Assembly: GCA_947495035.1 (NCBI GenBank)
Contig: CANLXI010000049.1
Span: 1-38,503 of the forward strand
DNA length: 38,503 bases
From: an uncultured Granulosicoccus sp.
GTDB taxonomy: Bacteria; Pseudomonadota; Gammaproteobacteria; Granulosicoccales; Granulosicoccaceae
Direction of reading: 5' to 3'
Notes under the pieces: generated by a model
Database searches by the model: none
The model's input: only the letters and a program-made list of their open reading frames with translations
What the model was told of the DNA's origin: nothing
Shown: in pieces, positions 15,431-22,800 of the stretch
Layout: each line of letters begins with the position of its first letter
Position numbering within the stretch: position 1 is the first letter of the stretch
Translations under genes and position numbers: made by a program

Positions 15431-15977
15431 ACCACACCGCCGGGATATCACCGTCCGTCGGTCATGGGAGATTCCGATACCACAATTCGACACCACAGCA
15501 CTGATCATCGCGTATATCGCCCTGGCGACGCTATTGCTGGGATTCAACCTGTATTCCAGCTGGAACTGGATGGTCAAGAGCATTGCCAACATCGTCATGG
15601 TGTTGTTCTTTGCCGTGGTCTATCACTCATGGCCCGGCCTCCTCGGCTGGCCGACGGATCGGGACCTGCCAGCGCAGTTCTATCTGCACGCCGTGAATGT
15701 TGCCGAACCTGATCGGATCTACCTGTGGGGCACCGAATTCCGCCAGGGTCTGGCTCAGACACGACCTCGAGCCTACAGCCTGCCCTATACACCGGCATTG
15801 CATGACGAGGTCAACAAGGCTTCGCGCACACTGAAGAAGGGTTTGCCTGTCATCGCTCAGATCACATCGGCTTCCGCAACCATCACTCAAACTACAATAC
15901 TGGAACAGATTCGCGACAATGAGCGCCAGATCGAATTCATCGATGCACCCCAGGGACTGATTCCAGGAAAGGATTGA
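15378..15977 (+). CDS. Two-TM membrane protein of unknown function
   Basis: The 199-residue product has two adjacent hydrophobic helices (about 40-59 and 66-86). A soluble C-terminal part of about 110 residues follows, containing FYLHAVNVAEPDRIYLWG and a stretch rich in basic and polar residues. It overlaps the upstream gene by 53 bases; no good ribosome site or later ATG was found, so the exact start is uncertain. It ends 21 bases before mxaD. No family is recognised. It is presumed to belong to the channel module because of the compact order. Confidence 0.75.
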   Translation: MATSTPSTSYRNDSFHDRPHRRDITVRRSWEIPIPQFDTTALIIAYIALATLLLGFNLYSSWNWMVKSIANIVMVLFFAVVYHSWPGLLGWPTDRDLPAQFYLHAVNVAEPDRIYLWGTEFRQGLAQTRPRAYSLPYTPALHDEVNKASRTLKKGLPVIAQITSASATITQTTILEQIRDNERQIEFIDAPQGLIPGKD

Positions 15978-15998
15978 CCACAACCACCAGAGGCAAGC

Positions 15999-16517
15999 AT
16001 GTTCACACCCATCGTCCGGATTCTCGTCGCTGTCAGTCTGCTGGCCGCATCAGGGCTGCTCAGCGCCCATGGTCCGACCCGGCAGAAAGTGGTGGAGACC
16101 ATCGAGATCGATGCCCCCGCCAGCGAGGTCTGGGCAGTGGTAGGCAAATTCGGAGGAGCCGACGTCTGGCTGCCAATGGTACAGAGCAGCACCAGCCAGG
16201 GAGGACATGAAGAGGGAGCCAGTAGAACGCTGGTGCTCGGACCGGATGCCAGCGTGCACGAGACCTTGAAGAAGCACAGTGACGAGAAGATGTCCTACAC
16301 CTACAGGATTCCCGTCAAGACCCACGATGTTGCGCTGCTGCCGGTCAATAACTACTCGTCAACCATCTCCGTCAAGGCGACCGACTCCGGCAGCCTGGTG
16401 ACCTGGAAAGGCGCATTCTATCGCGGCTACCCCAACAATGATCCTCCGGCAGAACTCAATGACGAAGCGGCCGTGGCTGCCGTCACCGCCCTTACCAGGC
16501 TGGACTGGGCAATCTGA
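15999..16517 (+). CDS. mxaD: MxaD-like SRPBCC periplasmic protein
   Basis: The 172-residue protein has a signal peptide (1-24, LLSAHG). An SRPBCC (START-like) fold follows, with EIDAPASEVWAVVGKFGG at the beginning and LDWAI at the C-terminal helix. MxaD of methylotrophs is a 17-kDa periplasmic protein of this family that helps methanol dehydrogenase interact with its cytochrome. Assignment rests on fold, signal peptide and being directly upstream of mxaRSACKL. A general polyketide-cyclase-like protein is the alternative. Confidence 0.83.
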   Translation: MFTPIVRILVAVSLLAASGLLSAHGPTRQKVVETIEIDAPASEVWAVVGKFGGADVWLPMVQSSTSQGGHEEGASRTLVLGPDASVHETLKKHSDEKMSYTYRIPVKTHDVALLPVNNYSSTISVKATDSGSLVTWKGAFYRGYPNNDPPAELNDEAAVAAVTALTRLDWAI

Positions 16518-16666
16518 AGACGCTGATGGAAAACCCTTGAGGGTCGCACCCACGGTAATCCGACACCGCATTCGCTATTTCCCGGTAGAAACCCGCAGAC
16601 AACAGGCACAGGCAACGTTCTGCCAGGCAGAGCCCGCCTCCTTTTACACCAGAGCAGGAGATCTCA

Positions 16667-17686
16667 TTGATTGCGGATGAACAACATGAGGACTGGCGAC
16701 AGGCGGCGCAGGCAGTCAGCGAAAATGTCGCAAGAGCGGTCATCGGTCAGGAAGAGCTGATCAGGCTCATCACGATTGCCCTCTTTGCACGCGGCCATGT
16801 TCTGCTCGAAGGCGATGTCGGCGTTGGCAAGACCACGGTACTACGCGCCTTCGCACGAGTGGTTGGCGGCAATTTCGAACGCGTGGAAGGCACCATCGAT
16901 CTGATGCCCGGCGATCTGGTCTATCACACCTATGTCAACGAAGAGGGTCAACCACGGATTGATCCCGGTCCACTTCTGCATCATGGCGAATCACTGACTA
17001 CCTTCTTCTTCAACGAGATCAATCGCGCCCGACCACAGGTGCAGTCCCTGCTGCTCAGAGCCATGGCAGAGCGTTCGGTGTCGGCCTTCAATCGCGAGCA
17101 CAGCTTTCCACACATGACGGTATTCGCCGACAGGAACAAGGTCGAGAAGGAAGAAACCTTCGAACTTGCCTCTGCTGCACGAGATCGCTTCCTGTTCGAA
17201 CTCACGATGACAACGCCGGTGGATGATGCCGTCCGAGGCTCTCTGATCTTCGACCCGGCCTTTCACGATGTCGAGGCATTGCTGCAGCAATGCACGGCCG
17301 CTTGCTGTCAAGGCAATCAGCTCAACGATATCGGAGCAGCCATTCAGCAACGGGTGGAAGCCAGCCCCAGCATGGAAAAATACGCACTGGAGATCTGGCG
17401 TGCAACGGAAGACCCGGGGCGTTCGGGCGTCGCTATCGAAGGCGTGGACATGCAACGCCTGATCCTCGCCGGTGCCAGCCCCAGAGGCATGAGTGCACTG
17501 ATGCGCGCTGCCCGCGTGGTCGCCTGGATGGCTGGCAGGGACTACCTGATTCCCGAGGACCTGCAGACGGTACTGCCCTCGGCACTGGGTCACCGGATCT
17601 TCTTTACCCCCGTCTACGAACTGCGGCGCGCCGACATCGCGCCACTGCTGATCGAGCAGATCATGCAAGCCGTTGCATCACCTTGA
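16667..17686 (+). CDS. mxaR: MoxR-family AAA+ ATPase MxaR
   Basis: The 339-residue MoxR ATPase has Walker A at 49-56 (GDVGVGKT). The Walker B strand is FFFNEINRA (113-121), with Asn replacing the usual Asp before Glu, a common MoxR variant. A sensor region and C-terminal lid domain follow. MoxR proteins act as chaperone-like ATPases with VWA-domain partners; MxaR is needed for active methanol dehydrogenase. The start is TTG at 16667 with AGGAG about 6 bases upstream. The gene follows mxaD after 149 bases in which I saw nothing else, and precedes mxaS by 2 bases. Confidence 0.9.
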   Translation: MIADEQHEDWRQAAQAVSENVARAVIGQEELIRLITIALFARGHVLLEGDVGVGKTTVLRAFARVVGGNFERVEGTIDLMPGDLVYHTYVNEEGQPRIDPGPLLHHGESLTTFFFNEINRARPQVQSLLLRAMAERSVSAFNREHSFPHMTVFADRNKVEKEETFELASAARDRFLFELTMTTPVDDAVRGSLIFDPAFHDVEALLQQCTAACCQGNQLNDIGAAIQQRVEASPSMEKYALEIWRATEDPGRSGVAIEGVDMQRLILAGASPRGMSALMRAARVVAWMAGRDYLIPEDLQTVLPSALGHRIFFTPVYELRRADIAPLLIEQIMQAVASP

Positions 17687-17688
17687 CC

Positions 17689-18567
17689 ATGCTTGACGCC
17701 AACGAATTCGTCTACAGGATACCCGGCCGGTCACGCAGCAGCAGACCGGGCGCACATCGCAGCCCCGCCCGCGGACCGGGCATGGCTTTTTCGGGCTACC
17801 TTCGACTGATGGATCAGCCCGATCCAAGGCGACTGGATCTGCGCGCCAGTCTGCGCAATCTGCAGGGTGATTGGCTGGTTCGAGCAACGCGCCAGAATTC
17901 GGCGACCGTCGTGCAAGTCCTGATGGATGTTTCGGCGTCCATGCAATTCGGGGCTCCTGACAACAAACTGGATGTCGCCGCCCGGTTCATGGAAGCCCTG
18001 GGTCAGAGCGCTTTCGGCTACGGTGATGCACTGGGTATGCAGGTATTCGATTCAGAGCCACGTCCTGATCTGAGTGCCTCGCCACGCATAGGCCGTGGCG
18101 TCGGCGCTTCCCTGGCAGGCTCATTGCGCCAGAGGCCGGGCTTGCAGGCCCGCCATGAGCACCCCCGGCAACTGCAGCCTGACACCTTGGCGGCCTCGGC
18201 AATGACGCTGAGCCATGGCACCACCCTGGTCTTCATCGTCTCCGATTTTCACTTTCCATTGGCGTTTCTGCAGGCCGCGCTGGAATCGCTGAGCCATCTC
18301 ACCGTGGTTCCCATTGTCATCTGGAGCGAGGCAGAAACACGCCCGCCAGCCCCCGGTCGCTGGTTACGCTCACGCGATGTCGAAAGCGGCAAACTGCACA
18401 ATCTGATCATGCGTCAATCGACGATCAGACGCTGGCAGGAGAACATCGATTCGCGCCGCCATGCCATACGACAGACCTTCGAACCGCATGGCATCACGCC
18501 CTTGTTCATGGACAAGGGTTTCTCGGCAGAATCCCTGTCGCGTCATTTCATGGAAACGGCGCTATGA
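17689..18567 (+). CDS. mxaS: DUF58-family protein MxaS
   Basis: This 292-residue DUF58-type protein starts at the ATG at 17689, two bases after mxaR; the open frame extends far upstream but only as an overlap of mxaR. The core has RRLDLRAS, a VWA-like DVSASMQFG (about 82-90), and TLVFIVSDFHFP. MxaS is a predicted metal-site domain protein partnering MoxR in methanol dehydrogenase maturation. The N-terminal half, with its RIPGR and G-R-S-G-M-A-F-like motif, is typical. It overlaps mxaA by ATGA. Confidence 0.88.
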   Translation: MLDANEFVYRIPGRSRSSRPGAHRSPARGPGMAFSGYLRLMDQPDPRRLDLRASLRNLQGDWLVRATRQNSATVVQVLMDVSASMQFGAPDNKLDVAARFMEALGQSAFGYGDALGMQVFDSEPRPDLSASPRIGRGVGASLAGSLRQRPGLQARHEHPRQLQPDTLAASAMTLSHGTTLVFIVSDFHFPLAFLQAALESLSHLTVVPIVIWSEAETRPPAPGRWLRSRDVESGKLHNLIMRQSTIRRWQENIDSRRHAIRQTFEPHGITPLFMDKGFSAESLSRHFMETAL

Positions 18568-19643
18568 GCGCGAATCCACGCAGGCAAACGCGGAGCCTGC
18601 CTGGCTGTCTACTCATCTGGCTACTCGCCTGCTTGCCGATCACTCTGCCGGTCGGCACGGGAAGCGCACAAGAAACGGAAACAGAAACAGAAACAGAAAC
18701 AGAAACAGAAACAGAAACAGAAACAGAAACAGAAACAGAAACAGAAACCGTACAGGCCGCCACCGACGCCAGGCTTGGCACACTGCCTTTCACTGTCGAT
18801 GAGCGCAACTTCGGCCTTGTCATTGGTGACCGGTTGACCCAGCGTATTGCCCTGCCGGGTGAAATGGAACCACCGGATATCAGCAGTCTGCACGAAGCCA
18901 GTCGCATCAGCACCTGGCTGGAGCGTCAGAGCGCCACGCTATTGCATGCCGATGACGGCTCCACCGAATTGTCCATCCGCTATCAGATAGTCAACGCCCC
19001 ATCGTCCATCGTTCATGCTGCCCTGCCGGAGCTAGTGCTGTCCAACTCCGACGAGGTCGAGTCTGATGTGTCGGTCAGATCGCAATGGCTGGTACAGGCC
19101 TGGCCGTTCACGCTGGGACCCTTGACGGCCGCAGTGCCCGCCGGCGGCGATACCACAGCCCCGGCACCGGATGCGCCAGTCACTATGGCCCTGCGCAGAT
19201 ACCAGAGCCTGCCCCCACTGGATAGCCGCACACCGGAAAGGTATCTGCGACTCGGCCTGCTGATACTGAGCACCACGCTGCTATTGTGGGTCGGCTGGTA
19301 TCTGTGGCGCAGACGGCGCGATGTCCGGCGTCTGCCTTTTGCGGGGGCACTGCACGCGCTTGGCAGAAAAACCCGAGACAACTCAGCCCGACAGGATGCG
19401 GAGTCAGCCTGGCAGATTCTGCATCGGGCGTTCAACGACAGTGCCGGTCGAGTCACCAGCCTTGCAAATCTGCCTTCACTGTACGAGACCCGCCCCTGGC
19501 TGCAACCTCTGGACAGCCGCATTCGGGCCTTTTTCGAAGCATCGGCAGCGCGGCACTTCGAGCTGCCCCCGCGTGATGAGCCCTTCCCCATCACGGAGCT
19601 CGCCAGAGATCTGGCGAACCGCGAAAGAAGCCACAGTCGGTAA
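18564..19643 (+). CDS. mxaA: MxaA-like membrane protein with (Glu-Thr)13 tract
   Basis: The 359-residue protein has a signal peptide (about 14-36, GSAQ) and a run of 13 Glu-Thr dipeptides encoded by a hexanucleotide repeat. A periplasmic region follows, then one transmembrane helix (about 232-254) followed by RRRRD. The cytoplasmic C-terminal part, with AESAWQILHRAFND and RPWLQPLDSRIRAFFE, is characteristic of MxaA-like proteins. In methylotrophs MxaA is one of the proteins needed for calcium insertion into MxaF; here only XoxF is present in the window. It is located between mxaS and mxaC as usual. The repeat sits right after the signal cleavage site, so length changes would probably be tolerated. 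Confidence 0.85.
   Translation: MSANPRRQTRSLPGCLLIWLLACLPITLPVGTGSAQETETETETETETETETETETETETETVQAATDARLGTLPFTVDERNFGLVIGDRLTQRIALPGEMEPPDISSLHEASRISTWLERQSATLLHADDGSTELSIRYQIVNAPSSIVHAALPELVLSNSDEVESDVSVRSQWLVQAWPFTLGPLTAAVPAGGDTTAPAPDAPVTMALRRYQSLPPLDSRTPERYLRLGLLILSTTLLLWVGWYLWRRRRDVRRLPFAGALHALGRKTRDNSARQDAESAWQILHRAFNDSAGRVTSLANLPSLYETRPWLQPLDSRIRAFFEASAARHFELPPRDEPFPITELARDLANRERSHSR
18672..18749 (+). repeat. Hexanucleotide tandem repeat (gaaaca) in mxaA
   Basis: Thirteen 6-base units fill 78 bases: GAAACG, eleven GAAACA and a final GAAACC. All are in the mxaA frame and encode Glu-Thr. The two end units differ only at the third codon position of Thr, so the peptide is uniform. Slippage here changes protein length by two residues per unit without breaking the frame. 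Confidence 0.98.
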
Positions 19644-19648
19644 CGCGC

Positions 19649-20656
19649 ATGGCGCAACCATTACCCATGGACTTCCTGACGCCTCTGTGTCTTTTGCTGC
19701 TGCCACTGGCTGTACTGCCCTGGTTCCGGCAACACAGTGATAGCGTCGACTTTTCCTTCAACCCGCTCCTGCCCGACGACCCTCAGGCACGCGGGCTGGA
19801 TATCCTGTGGAGGACACTGGCCAGCATCGCCATCGCCCTGCTGGTACTGGGATTGGCGCAACCCGGCCTGTCCAGTCAGCAGCTCGAACGCATTGGCCGT
19901 GGTGCCGAGATATCCATCCTGCTGGATCGCAGCGCCAGCATGGATGCCAATATCCGCCGCAAGCTGCCCGAGGCCTGGGAAGCCGCTCGTCCCTCGCAGA
20001 CCAAGAGCGAGGTCGTCCGTGCTGCCTTGCTCGACCTTCTGGCAAAGCGCCCCGACAACCGCTATGCCCTGACCCTGTTCAACGTCGTCGCCTCGCGGGT
20101 GTCACCTTTCACCGACGATGTCGAACTGGTACGCGCTGGTCTGCAGGCAACCGCCATCGGCCGAGGACCCAGTGAGACCAATATGGGTCTGGCCATGCTG
20201 ACCGCCATCGAGTCGTTTCAAGGACGCAGCTATACCGGTAGCCGTGCCATCCTGCTGGTATCCGACGGTGGTGCGCGTCTGGACAGTGAGATTCAGGAAA
20301 AGATTCGCAAGGGGCTGAACGAGCTCAGAATCAGTCTGTATTTCATCTACATCCAGAGCAGCCCCAACAGCCCCGATCTTGAACGCCTGGGATTGCAAAG
20401 CGATTCCACCGTCGAGGAAGTGGAGCTGCACGTGTTCTTCAGCGGACTCGGGGTTGAGTACCAGGTTTTCCAGGCCAATGATCCGGAATCCATGGCCAAT
20501 GCGATTGCACAGATCGACGCTCGCCAGAACCTGCCATTGAGCTATCGAGAGACCATCCCGCGGATCGATTACCAGCGGCACTGTTTCGTGGCGGCGCTAC
20601 TGGCCTGTCTGCTTGTCACTCTGATCGGGGCCACGAGAATGGAGCACTGGGCATGA
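19649..20656 (+). CDS. mxaC: MxaC-like VWA-domain membrane protein
   Basis: The 335-residue protein has hydrophobic helices near 8-26 and 53-71 and one at the C-terminus (about 308-330), enclosing a von Willebrand A domain. The MIDAS motif DRSASMD is at about 93-99, with the later acidic loop in LLVSDGGARLD. This is the aerotolerance/BatA-like layout and matches MxaC. MxaC is required, with A, K and L, for assembly of active methanol dehydrogenase. A second in-frame ATG (residue 7) may be the real start; neither has a good ribosome site. It overlaps mxaK by ATGA. Confidence 0.88.
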   Translation: MAQPLPMDFLTPLCLLLLPLAVLPWFRQHSDSVDFSFNPLLPDDPQARGLDILWRTLASIAIALLVLGLAQPGLSSQQLERIGRGAEISILLDRSASMDANIRRKLPEAWEAARPSQTKSEVVRAALLDLLAKRPDNRYALTLFNVVASRVSPFTDDVELVRAGLQATAIGRGPSETNMGLAMLTAIESFQGRSYTGSRAILLVSDGGARLDSEIQEKIRKGLNELRISLYFIYIQSSPNSPDLERLGLQSDSTVEEVELHVFFSGLGVEYQVFQANDPESMANAIAQIDARQNLPLSYRETIPRIDYQRHCFVAALLACLLVTLIGATRMEHWA

Positions 20657-21225
20657 AACGCCAATACGTGATCACAGGCTTCGCCACGGTGGCGCTGCTG
20701 TCGGGAGCGATATCCGCGCTACAGTTCATGCAATTCCGGGAACGCGAATCCGTCAACCGCATGGTATCTGCGGTACCCGCAACCATGACCCCGCAACAGT
20801 TCGGCAATGAAACGGCTTCCCATGCGCATTCCCAGCCCGCAGAGGTGCTGTTCGCACGCACCACGGCACTGCTCAATGGCGGCTATCTCGACCTGGCAGA
20901 GATATCGCTGGGCGTGCTGTCCCAGCAGAATGACAAACCGAAGCTGGCCCTGGCTGCCCGCTACAACCTGGCAACCGGCTATCTGCAGGAAGCCCTGAAT
21001 GCCGACCGTTCCAGCGGACGACATCGCTCTCTGCTCGAACTGGCCAAACAGCGCTACAGGGATCTGCTGTCAGAATACCCGGACCATTGGGACGCTCGCT
21101 ACAATCTCGAACTGGCCCTGCGCCTGGCTCCAGAGACCGAAAGTTACGAAGTGGATGAACGCGGCAAACCCATCAAGAGTGTCAGCGTGGTATTTCCCGG
21201 TTTCGAGGATCGTGAACTGCCGTGA
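20653..21225 (+). CDS. mxaK: MxaK-like TPR protein
   Basis: The 190-residue protein has an N-terminal transmembrane or signal segment (about 7-26). Helical repeat-like sequence follows, including ALLNGGYLDLAEISLGVLSQQN, ARYNLATGYLQEAL and HWDARYNLELALRLAPE, consistent with TPR-type folding. Order and size fit MxaK, an assembly factor for methanol dehydrogenase. It ends with GTGA overlapping mxaL. The alternative is a BatE-like generic TPR protein, but the full operon order favours MxaK. Confidence 0.85.
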   Translation: MKRQYVITGFATVALLSGAISALQFMQFRERESVNRMVSAVPATMTPQQFGNETASHAHSQPAEVLFARTTALLNGGYLDLAEISLGVLSQQNDKPKLALAARYNLATGYLQEALNADRSSGRHRSLLELAKQRYRDLLSEYPDHWDARYNLELALRLAPETESYEVDERGKPIKSVSVVFPGFEDRELP

Positions 21226-22115
21226 ATAGCACAACTCTGTCACGATTCGGGAATTCCCTGTCTCTGCTGGCCAGCCTGCTGTTGCTGATCGCGCTGTTCA
21301 TGCCGCCGATCAACCGCAACGTACCCGTGAATCGCTATCTACTGGTATTCGACATATCGCAAAGCATGAATGTCGAGGACGTGGTGTTGCAGGGGCGCAG
21401 CACTAGCCGTCTCGAAGCCGCCCTGCAGGCAGCCACTGCCCTGCTGCAGTCCCTGCCCTGTGGCTCGGAAATCGGATTGGCGATCTTCGCGGCGACTCGT
21501 ACGGTTACGCTGATGACACCTCTGGAAGTCTGTGCTCACTACAATGGTCTGCTGACCTCACTCGGAGCGATTGACGGTCGCATGCGATTCAAGAATGCCA
21601 GCAGTGTCGGCAAGGGCGTGCATCAGAGCCTGAGAGCTGCCAGCACCATCGGCAACCATACCGCCATTGCCTTGTTCACCGATGGCCATGAAGCACCGCC
21701 TCTGCGCCACGGTCAGACCGGCATGCCCAAATCGGAGGGACATGAGGTCAAGGGCTTTCTGGTCGGTGTCGGTGGCGATCAGGCTGTCCGCATTCCGAAA
21801 GTGGACAACAATGGTCGGCATCAGGGCTACTGGCAAGCCGATGAAGTCACTCAATTGCCGATCGAGGAGCGAAACGGCCGGCCCGGAGAGGAACTGTCGG
21901 CTCTGCACGAACCTCATCTGCGTCAATTGAGTCAGCTCAGCGGACTCGAGTATATCCGCCTGAACGATATCGATACCCTTGTCGGGCGACTGAGCGACAA
22001 CGGCTTTGCCAGCAAACAGCATACGCCTGTGAACATGAGCTGGCTTCCTGCCGCACTGGCCCTGCTGTTACTGATTCTGCGATTCCTGACTTTTCCTGCT
22101 CTTCGCCGGCGCTGA
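21222..22115 (+). CDS. mxaL: MxaL-like VWA-domain membrane protein
   Basis: The 297-residue protein has an N-terminal helix (about 10-29). A VWA domain carries the MIDAS motif FDISQSMN (about 43-50) and ALFTDGHEAPP later. A C-terminal helix (about 272-291) is followed by basic residues. Two VWA proteins (MxaC, MxaL) with a MoxR ATPase and a TPR protein form the mxaRSACKL assembly system. The start is GTG, overlapping mxaK. It is the last gene of the mxa set; 108 bases follow before the YHS gene. Confidence 0.88.
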   Translation: MNSTTLSRFGNSLSLLASLLLLIALFMPPINRNVPVNRYLLVFDISQSMNVEDVVLQGRSTSRLEAALQAATALLQSLPCGSEIGLAIFAATRTVTLMTPLEVCAHYNGLLTSLGAIDGRMRFKNASSVGKGVHQSLRAASTIGNHTAIALFTDGHEAPPLRHGQTGMPKSEGHEVKGFLVGVGGDQAVRIPKVDNNGRHQGYWQADEVTQLPIEERNGRPGEELSALHEPHLRQLSQLSGLEYIRLNDIDTLVGRLSDNGFASKQHTPVNMSWLPAALALLLLILRFLTFPALRRR

Positions 22116-22223
22116 CCCGCTTCGATCGGCACACAAACTGCGGCAAGCGGTAAAACTTTTCACCGTTTGGGCAGTCCCTTGCTGTACTGGGTACAAGACC
22201 CGCTAATCACAGAGCCAACCCTC

Positions 22224-22700
22224 ATGCGCCTCGCACGATTGTTCATTACCTCAGCATTTCTGATTCTCGCCACCATCGGTCAGGTTTCGGCTGCCGAACG
22301 TATCAATACACTGGAAAAACATGGACTGTTCAGTTACGAACCCAGTGGTGTCGCCATTCGTGGCTACGATACCGTGGCCTATTTCACGGAAGGCCGCCCC
22401 GTGGAAGGCAGTGACGATTTCACGACAGAGTGGCAGGGAGCAACCTGGAAGTTCTCCACACAGGAACATCTGGACCTTTTCACTGCAGACCCGGCCAGGT
22501 ATGCCCCTCAGTACGGCGGCTATTGCGCCTACGGTGTTGCCCAGGAAAGCCTCGTCAAGATCGAGCCGGACCAGTGGACCATCCACGACGACAAGCTGTA
22601 CCTGAACTACAACGCCAAACTCAACAACGAGTGGAAAAAGGATATTCCCGGTTATATTGCTACCGCTGACAAGCTGTTCGAATCGCTGCTGTCCGAATAA
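22224..22700 (+). CDS. Secreted YHS-domain protein
   Basis: The 158-residue protein starts at the ATG at 22224, which begins a clean signal peptide (about 1-24, VSAAE); an in-frame codon 57 bases earlier is not needed. The YHS domain spans about 30-130, with VAIRGYDTVAYF, GATWKFSTQEHLDLF and GGYCAYG, the last carrying the family cysteine. YHS proteins are thought to bind metals or assist metalloenzymes, but this type has no proven role. Being after mxaL it may be part of the dehydrogenase maturation unit, or it may have its own weak promoter in the 108-base gap. Confidence 0.88.
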   Translation: MRLARLFITSAFLILATIGQVSAAERINTLEKHGLFSYEPSGVAIRGYDTVAYFTEGRPVEGSDDFTTEWQGATWKFSTQEHLDLFTADPARYAPQYGGYCAYGVAQESLVKIEPDQWTIHDDKLYLNYNAKLNNEWKKDIPGYIATADKLFESLLSE

Positions 22701-22741
22701 GGCATATCAGCCAGTCAGTATCCTGCTGCTCTCGGCACTGT

Positions 22742-22800
22742 GTGCGAATACATCAGGTGTTCGCACGCAGGCTGACGCGGGCGGAACCTGACGTCAGCCT
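22742..22800. terminator. Two hairpins between convergent YHS and chemoreceptor genes
   Basis: Two perfect inverted repeats lie between the convergent genes. The first has 7-base arms at 22742-22748 and 22760-22766. The second has 9-base arms at 22769-22777 and 22792-22800 and includes the chemoreceptor stop codon. Neither has a T-run, so termination is inferred from position rather than from a full intrinsic terminator. Confidence 0.4.

Noticed and set aside
13498..15977. Zorya-type anti-phage system because of the MotA-like channel protein
   Set aside because: There is no OmpA-like ZorB partner, no Zorya helicase or nuclease gene, and the module is continuous with the mxa assembly genes.
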